64,000 nucleotides of DNA from an uncultured Flavobacteriaceae bacterium (lineage in GTDB: Bacteria; Bacteroidota; Bacteroidia; Flavobacteriales; Flavobacteriaceae), in the NCBI GenBank assembly GCA_947500385.1, contig CANMSA010000013.1:62001-126000 (forward strand). Direction: 5' to 3'. Numbering within the stretch: position 1 is the first letter of the stretch; every line of letters begins with the position of its first letter. The notes below the pieces were generated by a model. That model made no database searches. It had not been told where the DNA came from and worked only from the letters and a program-made list of their open reading frames with translations. This document shows positions 36,088 through 45,004 of this stretch, one piece after another. The position numbers and the translations under genes were made by a program.

Positions 36088-36161
36088 TAGTTAAAAATAC
36101 ATCTTTAAAACACCGAAGGCAAGTCGTAAAGTGTCAAGGAATTGTTATAATTGATCCCTAT

Positions 36162-37469
36162 TTACAAGCGTACGATTTTCGCTCCGATGGCACGCAAGCG
36201 ATTATCGATATCTTCGTATCCTCGATCAATTTGTTCAATATTATGAATGGTCGAGGTACCTTTTGCAGAAAGGGCCGCTATCAATAGTGAAACTCCTGCC
36301 CGGATATCGGGCGATACCATGGTGGTAGCCTTTAAGGTGGAATTAAAGTTATGCCCCATGACGGTGGCGCGGTGCGGATCACAGAGAATAATCTTGGCAC
36401 CCATATCGATCAATTTGTCCACAAAAAACAATCGGCTTTCAAACATTTTTTGGTGTATGAGCACCTCTCCCTTCGCCTGCGTAGCGACCACCAGGATGAT
36501 ACTTAACAGGTCTGGGGTCATACCGGGCCATGGCGCATCGGAAATGGTTAATATGGAACCGTCTATATAATTTTGAATTTCGTAGCCCTCTACATGCTCG
36601 GGAATATAGATATCATCCCCTTTTCGTTCGAGTTGGATTCCCAATTTTCTGAAGACATTGGGAATCTGCCCCAAATCGTCCCAGCTCACATTTTTAATGG
36701 TCAATTCGCTTTTGGTCATGGCCGCCAGGCCGATCCAGCTGCCAATTTCGATCATATCGGGCAACATACGGTGTTCGGTACCCCCTAGTTTCGTAACCCC
36801 TTCGATGACCAGCAGGTTGGAGCCAACTCCCGAAATCTTTGCTCCCATACGGTTGAGCATCTTACATAACTGCTGCAAATAAGGTTCACAAGCCGCATTG
36901 TATATGGTGGTGGTACCTTCTGCCAGAACGGCGGCCATTACGATATTTGCCGTACCGGTCACGGACGCCTCATCGAGCAGCATATAGGTGCCTTTTAGCT
37001 TCTTTGCCTCTACCCCATAGAAATACTCTTCCTTGTTGTAGCGGAACTTTGCTCCCAAATTTATAAAACCTTCAAAATGCGTGTCCAAGCGTCGACGCCC
37101 GATTTTGTCACCGCCCGGTTTGGGAATATACCCCTTTCCAAAACGTGCCAATAAGGGTCCTACCAACATTATAGATCCCCTTAGGCCTCTACCGTCTTGT
37201 TTGAACTGTTCGGATTGCAGGTAATCTATATTGACATCATCGGCCTTGAAGACATAGGATCCTTTTCCTTTTTTTTGGATTTTGACACCCAGGTCTTCCA
37301 AAAGGGAAATTAGTTTGTTTACATCGACTATGTCCGGAATGTTATTTATAACAACTTCTTCGGCGGTCAGAAGTACCGCGCAAAGTATTTGAAGGGCCTC
37401 GTTTTTGGCACCTTGAGGCGTAATTTCGCCGGCGAGCCGGTGCCCCCCTTCAATTTTAAATGTTCCCAT
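36162..37469 (-). CDS. murA: UDP-N-acetylglucosamine 1-carboxyvinyltransferase MurA
   Basis: 435 residues of the EPSP-synthase fold, catalysing the first committed step of peptidoglycan synthesis (enolpyruvyl transfer from PEP to UDP-GlcNAc). KNEALQILC (K22/N23 of E. coli numbering) and R-rich GGDKIGRRRLDTHFEGF are present. In the active-site loop the usual catalytic Cys115 (PGGC in E. coli) is Asp at residue 121 (PGGDKIG), as in MurA of mycobacteria and chlamydiae, where this blocks fosfomycin alkylation. It follows DUF4290 by 14 bases. Confidence 0.96.
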   Translation of the reverse strand: MGTFKIEGGHRLAGEITPQGAKNEALQILCAVLLTAEEVVINNIPDIVDVNKLISLLEDLGVKIQKKGKGSYVFKADDVNIDYLQSEQFKQDGRGLRGSIMLVGPLLARFGKGYIPKPGGDKIGRRRLDTHFEGFINLGAKFRYNKEEYFYGVEAKKLKGTYMLLDEASVTGTANIVMAAVLAEGTTTIYNAACEPYLQQLCKMLNRMGAKISGVGSNLLVIEGVTKLGGTEHRMLPDMIEIGSWIGLAAMTKSELTIKNVSWDDLGQIPNVFRKLGIQLERKGDDIYIPEHVEGYEIQNYIDGSILTISDAPWPGMTPDLLSIILVVATQAKGEVLIHQKMFESRLFFVDKLIDMGAKIILCDPHRATVMGHNFNSTLKATTMVSPDIRAGVSLLIAALSAKGTSTIHNIEQIDRGYEDIDNRLRAIGAKIVRL

Positions 37470-37483
37470 TTACGATTGAATAA

Positions 37484-38137
37484 TTAGTATCGCTTTTTAC
37501 CGCGATTGTTATTGTTGTTTCGTTGCCCTTTTTTGTTGGAGTTATTGCGTGGAGTCTTCGCAATTCTGTTTTTTAGGAATTGTCCGCTGTCGGTCAAACT
37601 CTCTCCTTTCAGGTCGATCTGACCATCACTAAGTTCAAACAAATGGTCAAAAATGGCAGAGTCGTCGACCATATCCTTGTTCCAGTTCAGGTAGCATTTT
37701 TTCATGTGGTTCGCAATGGCGTATTCCAAACCGTCGCGCATATCCCCTTTTTCCCATTGTACCGCTACATCGATCATGCGCTTGATGTTATTCCCGTAGA
37801 ACCTGTATTTTGGGTGGTTTTGGGGGTACGCCAAGGGTTCAGGGCGTTTTTGTAATACCTCCTTACTGGTAATCGGAAAGGGCGATTTTACATCCAACTT
37901 AAAATCGGACATGATAAAAAGCTGGTCCCACAACTTATGTTGAAAATCGGGTACATCTCGCAAATGCGGTTGTAAATTGCCCATGACGCTAATTATGGAC
38001 TTTGCCACCTTATTGCGTTCCTCATCATCGGCAATCGATACGGCATGGTCGACCATTTTTTGAAAATGTCGTCCGTATTCCGGAATAATCAACTGAGGAC
38101 GTTCCGTGTTATATTCTAGGTTTTCTACTAAATTCAA
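37484..38137 (-). CDS. DUF4290 domain protein
   Basis: 217 residues with a helical DUF4290 domain (about 1-180, LEYNTERPQLIIPEYGRHFQ) and a basic asparagine-rich tail ending RNNNNNRGKKRY. The tail may bind RNA or DNA or act as a linker. The family is found next to murA throughout Bacteroidota, but its function is unknown. It lies in the same direction as DUF493 upstream and murA downstream. Confidence 0.92.
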   Translation of the reverse strand: MNLVENLEYNTERPQLIIPEYGRHFQKMVDHAVSIADDEERNKVAKSIISVMGNLQPHLRDVPDFQHKLWDQLFIMSDFKLDVKSPFPITSKEVLQKRPEPLAYPQNHPKYRFYGNNIKRMIDVAVQWEKGDMRDGLEYAIANHMKKCYLNWNKDMVDDSAIFDHLFELSDGQIDLKGESLTDSGQFLKNRIAKTPRNNSNKKGQRNNNNNRGKKRY

Positions 38138-38225
38138 ATTACACTATTTTTTGTGAGTGGTGTCTGTGAAGAGTACTATTCTACTAACGCCGGCAAATTA
38201 ACAAAATTATGCCATATTACCTATT

Positions 38226-38513
38226 TTACAAGGATATAACCCCTTTTACCTCCCCTACTTCGATATATTTTTGAATCACGGCATCCGGATTGTCCCTCAT
38301 AACGGTTATGGAAAGGCTGGTATAGGTACCTTTTTTGGATTGTTTTGATTCGATTACGGCCCCGGTATTGTCAAAAATTTGATGGATCCGTTCAATTTTT
38401 TCCGTTTCCGAGGGCACAATAAACTTGTATAAATACTTTGAAGGCCAATCACTGCTTTCTGTTAGTTGCTCTCTGAGTCTCTTATAAAATTCCTCCGATT
38501 TTTCGGTATCCAT
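38226..38513 (-). CDS. DUF493 family protein
   Basis: 95 residues with the small ferredoxin-like fold of the YbeD/DUF493 family (FIVPSETEKIERIHQIF, KKGTYTSLSITVMRDNPDAVIQKY). The family is proposed to act as a regulatory or allosteric domain; the partner is unknown. First gene of the DUF493-DUF4290-murA set, with a TATCTTTG box 14 bases upstream. Confidence 0.92.
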   Translation of the reverse strand: MDTEKSEEFYKRLREQLTESSDWPSKYLYKFIVPSETEKIERIHQIFDNTGAVIESKQSKKGTYTSLSITVMRDNPDAVIQKYIEVGEVKGVISL

Positions 38514-38526
38514 GCGGTCGTTTTGG

Positions 38527-38534
38527 CAAAGATA
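38527..38534 (-). promoter_or_regulatory. -7 promoter box (TATCTTTG) for DUF493-DUF4290-murA
   Basis: Perfect TAnnTTTG on the minus strand, 13 bases before the ATG at 38513. Confidence 0.6.
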
Positions 38535-38571
38535 CGTGAAAACGGTAATTTTTTAAGCTAGGTAGATTGAT

Positions 38572-38579
38572 TACTTTTG
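38572..38579 (+). promoter_or_regulatory. -7 promoter box (TACTTTTG) for the AAA ATPase-recQ-fmt operon
   Basis: Perfect TAnnTTTG, 19 bases before the TTG start at 38599, supporting that non-ATG start. Confidence 0.6.
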
Positions 38580-38598
38580 TGGGAAGAAGATAGCGAGT

Positions 38599-39159
38599 TT
38601 GAAGCAGCAAAAAATAGTAATTACCGGTGGCCCCAGTACGGGCAAGACCTCTTTGATCCATGGTTTGGAAAAAGCCGGGTATACCTGCTTCCCCGAAGTC
38701 ATTCGTTTGATGACCTTGGAAGCTAAGGAAATGGGCGCCTTATCGAGCCTTACGACCAACCCGATCGCTTCCGTTTCGGACCCGTTGGATTTCAACAGGA
38801 AAATTTTAAGTGCACGGGAAACGCATTACAGGGAAGCGGATACCTGCAATGACCCGGTTGTTTTTTTTGATAGAGGCATCCCGGATGTACTTGCCTATAT
38901 GGATTATTTTGGGCAAACCTATGGGACCGAATTTACTACCAGTGCCCAAACGAATCGATACGATACCGTTTTCATTTTACCCATATGGAAAGATATTTAT
39001 GTGGTGGATGACGAACGCTTCGAAAGTTTTGAGGAGGCGCTGGCCATACATGCCCATTTATGGCAAGCCTATACCAACTTGGGATACAAGGTCATTGAAG
39101 TACCGAAGGCCAGTGTCGCCGAACGGGTCGCCTTTCTCCTAAAAAAACTGCATCTGTGA
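38599..39159 (+). CDS. AAA family ATPase (AAA_28/NadR-like)
   Basis: 186 residues with Walker A GGPSTGKTS (residues 9-17) and a DRGIPD motif (about 93-98) typical of NadR-type/AAA_28 kinases or ATPases. The product may phosphorylate a small molecule; no substrate is known. Start TTG follows a -7 box by 19 bases. The stop overlaps the recQ start by four bases (GTGA), indicating translational coupling. Confidence 0.85.
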   Translation: MKQQKIVITGGPSTGKTSLIHGLEKAGYTCFPEVIRLMTLEAKEMGALSSLTTNPIASVSDPLDFNRKILSARETHYREADTCNDPVVFFDRGIPDVLAYMDYFGQTYGTEFTTSAQTNRYDTVFILPIWKDIYVVDDERFESFEEALAIHAHLWQAYTNLGYKVIEVPKASVAERVAFLLKKLHL

Positions 39160-41048
39160 ACAAAAGAAACCCAAAAGACTTGTTGAAGTACTATTGGGGT
39201 TTTGATAGCTTTCGAGGTTCTCAGCAGAAAGTTATCGATGCGCTCATGAATGGGCAAGATGCAGTAGCGCTAATGCCTACCGGAGGTGGCAAATCTGTCT
39301 GTTTTCAGATTCCCGCGCTTGCCCAAGAAGGAATCTGTATTGTTATTTCGCCTTTGGTCGCCTTGATCCAGAACCAGGTCGCCCGTCTGAAATTAATGGG
39401 AATCAAAGCCATAGCTCTCACGGGCGGTATTCCCATGGAAGAGGTGGGGAATTTACTCGACAACTGTCTTTACGGCAATTATACCTTTTTATATCTATCT
39501 CCCGAGCGACTGCGCCAAGAACTGGTTCGCGGGCGTATTCAACGTATGAAGGTACGTCTCATTGCGATCGATGAGGCCCATTGTATTTCGCAATGGGGAC
39601 ATGATTTTAGGCCGGCATACTTGGAGTGCGGGAAATTACGGGAACTGTTACCGGATACGCCCATGGTCGCCCTGACCGCCACGGCCACCGAACAAGTAAT
39701 CGCGGATATTGCCGAACATTTAAAACTGCAGGCACCTGTTTTGGTAAAGGATTCGTTTGCCCGAAAAAATATTGCTTTTTCAGTGGTTTTTGCAGAGGAC
39801 AAGCCCTACCGGTTAAAACAATTGTGTGCCTCCCTAACGAAAAGTGCCATCGTGTATGTTCGCACACGCCGCCTGGCCGAGGAGCTCGCCCGATACTTAA
39901 ATGCCTCGGACTACGAAGCGGCTTTTTTTCATGGAGGGGTATCCAAAAGCGAGAAGCAAAAAAGGTTGGATCTTTGGCTTGAGAACAAGGTGAAGATCAT
40001 GGTGGCGACCAATGCCTTTGGGATGGGTATCGACAAAGCCGATGTAGCTTTGGTGGTACACTATCAAATTCCCGATTGTATCGAAAATTACTTTCAGGAA
40101 GCAGGGCGGGCAGGGCGCGATGGTACCCATGCAAACGCGGTGTTGTTGACCAACAAAACGGACCAACAGGGCGTCAAAGATCAGTTTATCGGCGTATTGC
40201 CCGACACGCAATATCTCAAAATGGTGTACAATAAATTGAACAATTACTTTCAAATTGCCTACGGGGAGGGAAACGACACTACCCATCAATTAAACTTCAA
40301 TGCATTTTGCGATACTTATAAGTTAAACTCCTTATTGACCTATAACAGTTTTCGTATTTTGGATCAAAACTCCGTTTTTTCCCTGACGGAGGCGTTTACC
40401 CAAAAGACCATGGTGCAATTGCTGATCGGAAAGGAACCGTTGTTTGCTTATTTGGAGCAGCATCAGGGCATTGTTCCGGTGGTACAGACCCTTTTACGTA
40501 CCTATGGCGGACTTTTCGATTTTGAAACCAAGATCAACACCCATTTGGTAGCAAAAAAGTCCGGGGTATCCGAAACACAGGTACTGGCGTCCCTGAAACA
40601 ACTTGAAAAAGACGCCATTATCGCGCACCAAGCCAATGAAAGCGACCTATCCATCACCTTTTTAGTACCCCGTGAAGATGATACGACCATTCATAGGTTT
40701 GCACGGGAAGTGGCCGAGCGCCAGCAAGTAAAGATCGATCAAGTGCATCAAATGCTGGAATATGTGAATAATAACACCCAGTGCAGAAACCGGCAACTTC
40801 TGGACTATTTTGGGGAGAAAGCAACAGCGGCATGTGGCATATGTGATGTTTGCAAGCGAAATCGGATAGTGGACCCCGCAACCGAGGCACAACAAATTCT
40901 CAAACTACTGGAACATGCCCCCTATGACTCCCGCTTTATAATTGCCGCTTTGAACAAGGATGAACAGCAGATATTGCGGAGCCTTCAACACCTGTTGGAA
41001 GAAGGAATGATCCGGATTAATAGTACCAACAAATATGAACTTATATGA
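39156..41048 (+). CDS. recQ: RecQ family ATP-dependent DNA helicase
   Basis: 630 residues. Superfamily 2 helicase motifs are in order: ALMPTGGGKSVCFQ (I), IDEAHCISQWGHDFRPAY (II and aromatic-rich loop), ALTATATEQV (III), KSAIVYVRTRR (IV), VATNAFGMGIDKADV (V) and QEAGRAGRDG (VI). The RecQ zinc-binding cysteines follow (CRNRQLLDYFGE, CGICDVC). The C-terminus has a winged-helix-like part but no recognisable HRDC domain. Start is GTG. It unwinds DNA in recombination and replication-fork repair. Confidence 0.95.
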   Translation: MNKRNPKDLLKYYWGFDSFRGSQQKVIDALMNGQDAVALMPTGGGKSVCFQIPALAQEGICIVISPLVALIQNQVARLKLMGIKAIALTGGIPMEEVGNLLDNCLYGNYTFLYLSPERLRQELVRGRIQRMKVRLIAIDEAHCISQWGHDFRPAYLECGKLRELLPDTPMVALTATATEQVIADIAEHLKLQAPVLVKDSFARKNIAFSVVFAEDKPYRLKQLCASLTKSAIVYVRTRRLAEELARYLNASDYEAAFFHGGVSKSEKQKRLDLWLENKVKIMVATNAFGMGIDKADVALVVHYQIPDCIENYFQEAGRAGRDGTHANAVLLTNKTDQQGVKDQFIGVLPDTQYLKMVYNKLNNYFQIAYGEGNDTTHQLNFNAFCDTYKLNSLLTYNSFRILDQNSVFSLTEAFTQKTMVQLLIGKEPLFAYLEQHQGIVPVVQTLLRTYGGLFDFETKINTHLVAKKSGVSETQVLASLKQLEKDAIIAHQANESDLSITFLVPREDDTTIHRFAREVAERQQVKIDQVHQMLEYVNNNTQCRNRQLLDYFGEKATAACGICDVCKRNRIVDPATEAQQILKLLEHAPYDSRFIIAALNKDEQQILRSLQHLLEEGMIRINSTNKYELI

Positions 41049-41992
41049 ATAAGATTAGCATCGTTTTTATGGGTACCCCCGATTTCGCCGTGACCACTTT
41101 GGCGGCCTTGGTCGCTGCCGACTATTCGATAGTGGGCGTTATTACCGCACCGGACAGGCCCGCCGGCCGGGGGCGAAAACTACACAGTTCAGCGGTCAAA
41201 AAGTATGCATTGGAACAAAATCTAACCGTATGGCAACCTACCAATCTAAAGGGTGAATCCTTTATAAATACCTTGCGGGGGCTCGAAGCCACCTTGCAGA
41301 TCGTGGTCGCATTTCGCATGTTGCCAAAGGTTGTTTGGGAGATGCCCCGCTATGGCACTTTTAACCTGCATGCATCGCTCCTACCCGATTATCGAGGGGC
41401 GGCCCCTATTAACTGGGCCTTGATCAATGGAGAAACAAAAACAGGAGTTACCACTTTTTTTATTGACGATAAAATAGATACCGGTGAGATCATCTCGCAA
41501 AAGGAAACCTTTATCACGGAGAATGATACGGCGGGTAGTCTGCACGACCGTCTCATGCACTTGGGGGCCGATTTGGTACTCGAAACGGTCGCACTTATTT
41601 CCAAAGGCACGGTGCAGACACAAAAACAGCCCCAACGGGCTACCTTAAAAAAGGCGTTTAAAATTTTCACCGAAACCTGCAAAGTATCCTGGGACGCACC
41701 TATAAAACGGATTTACAACCATATCCGCGGTTTGAGTCCCTACCCGGTCGCCTGGAGCCAATTCGTCAATGGAGAGGAAAAAATGACGGTGAAAATCTAT
41801 TCGGTGGAAAAAGAAACCGCTACGCACGACCTGAGCACCGGAAGCATCGTTGCCGGTAAAAAAGAGATGAAGGTGGCCGTGAAAGGAGGTTACATTCGAC
41901 TCTTGGAAATACAATTGCAAGGAAGGCGAAGAATGAAGGTCGCCGATCTGTTGAACGGCCTAGAAATCAAAAAAAATTCGTATATGGCTTGA
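41045..41992 (+). CDS. fmt: Methionyl-tRNA formyltransferase
   Basis: 315 residues. Formylates initiator Met-tRNA with 10-formyl-tetrahydrofolate. The N-terminal formyltransferase domain has FMGTPDFA, NLHASLLPDYRGAAP (catalytic Asn/His) and FIDDKIDTGEII (catalytic Asp). The C-terminal beta-barrel binds tRNA. Overlaps recQ by four bases (ATGA). The pairing of fmt with a RecQ helicase is a common Bacteroidota gene order. Confidence 0.97.
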   Translation: MNKISIVFMGTPDFAVTTLAALVAADYSIVGVITAPDRPAGRGRKLHSSAVKKYALEQNLTVWQPTNLKGESFINTLRGLEATLQIVVAFRMLPKVVWEMPRYGTFNLHASLLPDYRGAAPINWALINGETKTGVTTFFIDDKIDTGEIISQKETFITENDTAGSLHDRLMHLGADLVLETVALISKGTVQTQKQPQRATLKKAFKIFTETCKVSWDAPIKRIYNHIRGLSPYPVAWSQFVNGEEKMTVKIYSVEKETATHDLSTGSIVAGKKEMKVAVKGGYIRLLEIQLQGRRRMKVADLLNGLEIKKNSYMA

Positions 41993-42115
41993 GGCCCCGT
42001 CCTTATTGGGCTTAGAGAAGTAGGTAAAAAGCTTCACTTTATCAACAAAGAGCCCGAGTTATCAACAAAAACGCTGATTTCCCCTTGTTTTACTTGCGTT
42101 CAACGCAAATCCGTA

Positions 42116-42123
42116 TAAATTTG
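42116..42123 (+). promoter_or_regulatory. HU promoter: TTG-19-TAAATTTG
   Basis: A TTG at 42094-42096, 19 bases before the TAAATTTG box, matches the full Bacteroidota -33/-7 consensus (TTG-N19-TAnnTTTG). The ATG is 45 bases downstream. Confidence 0.75.
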
Positions 42124-42168
42124 TTCAACGATTAAAATTATTTTAACAACAATTAATTTAATTACATT

Positions 42169-42441
42169 ATGAACAAAACAGAATTAATCGATGCTATGGC
42201 AGCTGACGCAGGCATCACAAAAGCTGCGGCTAAAAAATCTTTGGAGTCTTTCTTAGGAAACGTTGAGGGATCTCTTAAAAAAGGAAACCGCGTATCGTTG
42301 GTAGGTTTCGGATCTTGGTCTGTATCTAAAAGAAATGCAAGAGAAGGTAGAAACCCTTCTACTGGAAAAACTATCCAGATTGCTGCTAAAAATGTTGTTA
42401 AGTTTAAAGCAGGTGCCGATTTAGGTAAAGCTGTAAACTAG
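42169..42441 (+). CDS. HU family DNA-binding protein
   Basis: 90 residues matching the 90-residue HU standard. KSLESFLGNVEGSLKKGNRVSLVGFGSW and the DNA-contacting arm ARNPSTGKTIQI-like segment (AREGRNPSTGKTIQ) are clear. HU binds and bends DNA and is abundant in cells. Its codon use is more biased than neighbours, as expected for a highly expressed gene. Monocistronic, with strong promoter and terminator. Confidence 0.96.
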   Translation: MNKTELIDAMAADAGITKAAAKKSLESFLGNVEGSLKKGNRVSLVGFGSWSVSKRNAREGRNPSTGKTIQIAAKNVVKFKAGADLGKAVN

Positions 42442-42460
42442 TATATACTTTTTACAAAAA

Positions 42461-42494
42461 GAGAGCATCCCTTATCCGGGGATGCTTTTTTTTT
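42461..42494 (+). terminator. Terminator after HU
   Basis: AGCATCCC pairs with GGGGATGCT around a short loop, followed by eight T residues. Confidence 0.85.
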
Positions 42495-42551
42495 GCCCTC
42501 CTTTGCTTTTTATAGGAATTGTCTTATTTTAGACAGTAGAAGCCTTCCATC

Positions 42552-43112
42552 ATGATCAATCTTACACCTAAGAAAGGAAAATTGTTAATCGCAGAACCGA
42601 GCTTAACGGGCGATGTCTCTTTTAACCGATCGGTGGTATTGCTTGCAGAACACAATGCGGAGGGGTCTATTGGGTTTATATTGAACAAACCCTTGGATTA
42701 TAATGTCAGTGACCTGGTCTCGGAAATTGAACTGCCTTTCCAGGTCTACAATGGCGGCCCCGTGGAACAGGACAATCTCTATTTTATTCATAAGGTACCC
42801 CATTTGATCGACAATAGTATTGAAATTGCGAATGGTATCTTCTGGGGCGGAGATTTTGACAAAGCCATTGTATTGATCAATCAGAAATTGATCGCTGAGA
42901 GTGATATTCGGTTTTTTTTGGGATACTCCGGATGGGCCTCATTACAGCTGGATCAAGAGCTTAATTCCAAATCGTGGATCGTTGTTAAAAACGAGTATGA
43001 AAGTGGTATCATCGAAAAGTCGTCGGTGGCCTTTTGGAAAGAGAAAATGGTAGAACTTGGCGGAAACTACCTCTTATGGTCAAACGCCCCTGAAAATCCC
43101 AGTTTAAACTAA
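42552..43112 (+). CDS. YqgE/AlgH family protein
   Basis: 186 residues with family motifs GKLLIAEPSLTGDVSFNRSVVLL, EGSIGFILNKPL, YNGGPVEQDNLYFIH, FWGGDF and FLGYSGWASLQLDQEL. The family is widespread but its role is unclear. Its stop overlaps the convergent aminotransferase stop by four bases. Confidence 0.94.
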   Translation: MINLTPKKGKLLIAEPSLTGDVSFNRSVVLLAEHNAEGSIGFILNKPLDYNVSDLVSEIELPFQVYNGGPVEQDNLYFIHKVPHLIDNSIEIANGIFWGGDFDKAIVLINQKLIAESDIRFFLGYSGWASLQLDQELNSKSWIVVKNEYESGIIEKSSVAFWKEKMVELGGNYLLWSNAPENPSLN

Positions 43113-43975
43113 TTTCCAACTTGCGCCGCGTTTGCCAATCTCACCTGGGCATTTAGTTTACCTAAAAGTTCTTTTGCTACGGAAGTCCGAAATTGCTTTT
43201 TGCGGTATTTGGTTATGGGCTGGATTCCGACAATGGTATTGGTGGTAAACAGTTCATCGGCCTTTTGTAGCTCAAAAGGAGAGATCATTTCTTCAGCGAT
43301 GGTATATTCAGGAAGATTCGTAAGCATCCCCAACAGCTTCTTTCGCACGATACCATTAAGGCACCCTGCCTTCAGCGGTGGTGTTTTGATATGTTTATCC
43401 TTTACCAGAAAGAGATTCCCGTTCAAGGTTTCGACCACCTGTTTCGCATTGTTCAAGAGCAAGCAATTTTGATAGCCGTTTTCGGCCGCGAAAATACTGC
43501 CGACCACGTTAAGCATCTTATTGTTGGTTTTTAAAGTGGATAGCATATCTGGATTTACATAAAAATCCTTGAACAGTTCCACTTCATAGGCTTCCTCCGA
43601 TAGCAAATAAAAAGGTGTTTCCAATAGACTACTTTCTATATAATAGGAGATGTCGTTGGTTTGGGGCAGGTACAGGCCTCCCGCATTTCGAAAAATGGTG
43701 AAACGCACACGTGCGGCCTTGTCCTGAAGCTCGTTCGCTTTCAGGAGCTCCAACAGCTGTTTTTCGAGGATTTCCATGGTAAACTCCATAGGGATTTCCA
43801 TGCGCAGTATACGCATCGATGCCATGAGGCGTAAATAATGTTCTTCCCAGAAATAAATGGTGCCGTTTACGACCCGCATGGTTTCGAAGAGTGCATCGCC
43901 AAAGCGCAGTCCTCTGTTGTCATGATTGCCGGTAGTAGTATCTGGCGGTACGAGTTTCCCATTAAAATTGACCAT
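43109..43975 (-). CDS. Aminotransferase class IV
   Basis: 288 residues of the fold-type IV PLP enzymes. The arginine and lysine of the family are in RGLRFGDALFETMRV and TNNKMLNVVGSIFA (aligned with the PLP lysine region), with QVVETLNGNLFLV and GIVRKKLLG. It could be 4-amino-4-deoxychorismate lyase (PabC) or a branched-chain/D-amino-acid aminotransferase; the residues do not decide. ATG 43975 (VNFNGKLV) is preferred over 44005, because the upstream stretch is a terminator hairpin whose T-run abuts the ATG. Confidence 0.88.
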   Translation of the reverse strand: MVNFNGKLVPPDTTTGNHDNRGLRFGDALFETMRVVNGTIYFWEEHYLRLMASMRILRMEIPMEFTMEILEKQLLELLKANELQDKAARVRFTIFRNAGGLYLPQTNDISYYIESSLLETPFYLLSEEAYEVELFKDFYVNPDMLSTLKTNNKMLNVVGSIFAAENGYQNCLLLNNAKQVVETLNGNLFLVKDKHIKTPPLKAGCLNGIVRKKLLGMLTNLPEYTIAEEMISPFELQKADELFTTNTIVGIQPITKYRKKQFRTSVAKELLGKLNAQVRLANAAQVGN

Positions 43976-44002
43976 AAAAAAGCCTTGATTTAAAATCAAG
44001 GC
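43976..44002 (-). terminator. Terminator abutting the aminotransferase start
   Basis: GCCTTGATTT/AAATCAAGGC forms a 10-base-pair hairpin followed on the minus strand by six T residues and immediately by ATG. It should stop transcripts from the START-like gene. Confidence 0.7.
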
Positions 44003-44010
44003 CAAAGATA
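44003..44010 (-). promoter_or_regulatory. -7 promoter box (TATCTTTG) for the aminotransferase
   Basis: Perfect TAnnTTTG on the minus strand, directly next to the terminator hairpin. Transcripts starting about seven bases downstream would begin inside the hairpin and escape it. Confidence 0.5.
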
Positions 44011-44030
44011 AGTTTTATAATAGAGATGGC

Positions 44031-44414
44031 TCACTTAGATCCCAAAACCTGTTTGAGGCTACCTACTTGGTTCTCCCATAACATTTTGGCTTCGTCAACT
44101 TCGTCGTCTTCGGCAAAATCAGTGATGAAAAGCGATACATCGGAGGTAATTTCATCTACAATGATCTTCATTTCGAAAAAGCTATCGTCATCATTTTCTT
44201 CCCAGGCAAATTTGACAAACTCATCGCTCTTTTTTTTGATGAGTTTTGCCTCTTCCTCAGAACCGTCCCAGATGAAACTAAAGAGCTCCCCGCGCGAGTT
44301 TACGTTGTCGGCAAACCACTCTGAAAGGCCCGACGGGGTCGATAGGTATTGGTACAGCAGCTGCGGTGAGGATTGTATTACAAATTCAAGTTCAAACTTT
44401 ATTTTATCATCCAT
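44031..44414 (-). CDS. START-like/SRPBCC domain protein
   Basis: 127 residues with the helix-grip fold opening FVIQSSPQLLYQYLSTPSGLSEWFADNV. A very acidic C-terminal half (DEVDEAKMLWENQ) follows. AHA1-like proteins of this size are ubiquitous in Bacteroidota. The ligand is unknown. Monocistronic; ends at the terminator that precedes the aminotransferase. Confidence 0.88.
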   Translation of the reverse strand: MDDKIKFELEFVIQSSPQLLYQYLSTPSGLSEWFADNVNSRGELFSFIWDGSEEEAKLIKKKSDEFVKFAWEENDDDSFFEMKIIVDEITSDVSLFITDFAEDDEVDEAKMLWENQVGSLKQVLGSK

Positions 44415-44527
44415 TGGGAGGTATATCTAATTTAGTAAAGGCAATATATAGATTTCCAAATGATAAAAAAATAAAGTTCCAGAATATTTTTTAAGGAGGG
44501 AATGTTGATGGGGAAAAAATTAAACTT

Positions 44528-44535
44528 TATATTTG
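44528..44535 (+). promoter_or_regulatory. tRNA-Met promoter: TTG-20-TATATTTG
   Basis: A TTG at 44505-44507, 20 bases before TATATTTG, fits the Bacteroidota consensus. The tRNA begins 19 bases downstream. Confidence 0.7.
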
Positions 44536-44554
44536 CAGCCGTTTTAAAAGAGAT

Positions 44555-44628
44555 GGCGAGGTAGCTCAGCTGGTTAGAGCGTCGGATTCATAACCCGGAG
44601 GCCGAGGGTTCAAGTCCCTCTCTCGCTA
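44555..44628 (+). tRNA. tRNA-Met (CAT), elongator type
   Basis: Acceptor GGCGAGG pairs with TCTCGCT (G-T at both ends), D stem GCTC/GAGC, anticodon loop TTCATAA (CAT) and T stem GAGGG/CCCTC. The anticodon stem closes with an A-C mismatch at 31-39, and it lacks the three G-C pairs typical of initiator tRNA, so elongator Met is preferred. CCA is encoded (44629-44631). Confidence 0.92.
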
Positions 44629-44636
44629 CCAATCAA

Positions 44637-44676
44637 CAAGAGGGATTCAGTTTTTGAATCCCTCTTTTCTTTTCTC
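44637..44676 (+). terminator. Terminator after tRNA-Met
   Basis: AAGAGGGATTCA pairs with TGAATCCCTCTT followed by a T-rich tract. Confidence 0.8.
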
Positions 44677-45004
44677 GGCTAACGCCTAGGTACCACAATA
44701 TACGTTTTTTAGGGTTTTGCCCACTTTTTACGGACAGAAAACAATGTAACCATTTTAAAAGGGTTGGCACTATCAAATTTCACCTTAACCGAAATGCTAC
44801 GGCTAGCGTATAAAACGTTCGCTAACACTATGCATAATTAATACGGGCGGATTTTTCCGATGGAAAACTTCCGCATTTTTAAGTAGCTTAGTACTCCGTA
44901 GGAAATCCTACGCTTTCAAGGCCGCACTGATCATTCATTTGCCGTCGGCAATAATTACGGAAAATAGTTAATAGAGTAGATTTCCAAATTAAACTAAGTT
45001 TACA
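44677..45004. other. Intergenic region, no gene seen
   Basis: 328 bases marking the change from core to accessory content. It holds short palindromes (TAGGAAATCCTA near 44898) and no credible frame, and no TAnnTTTG box was found just before the next gene. Confidence 0.55.
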
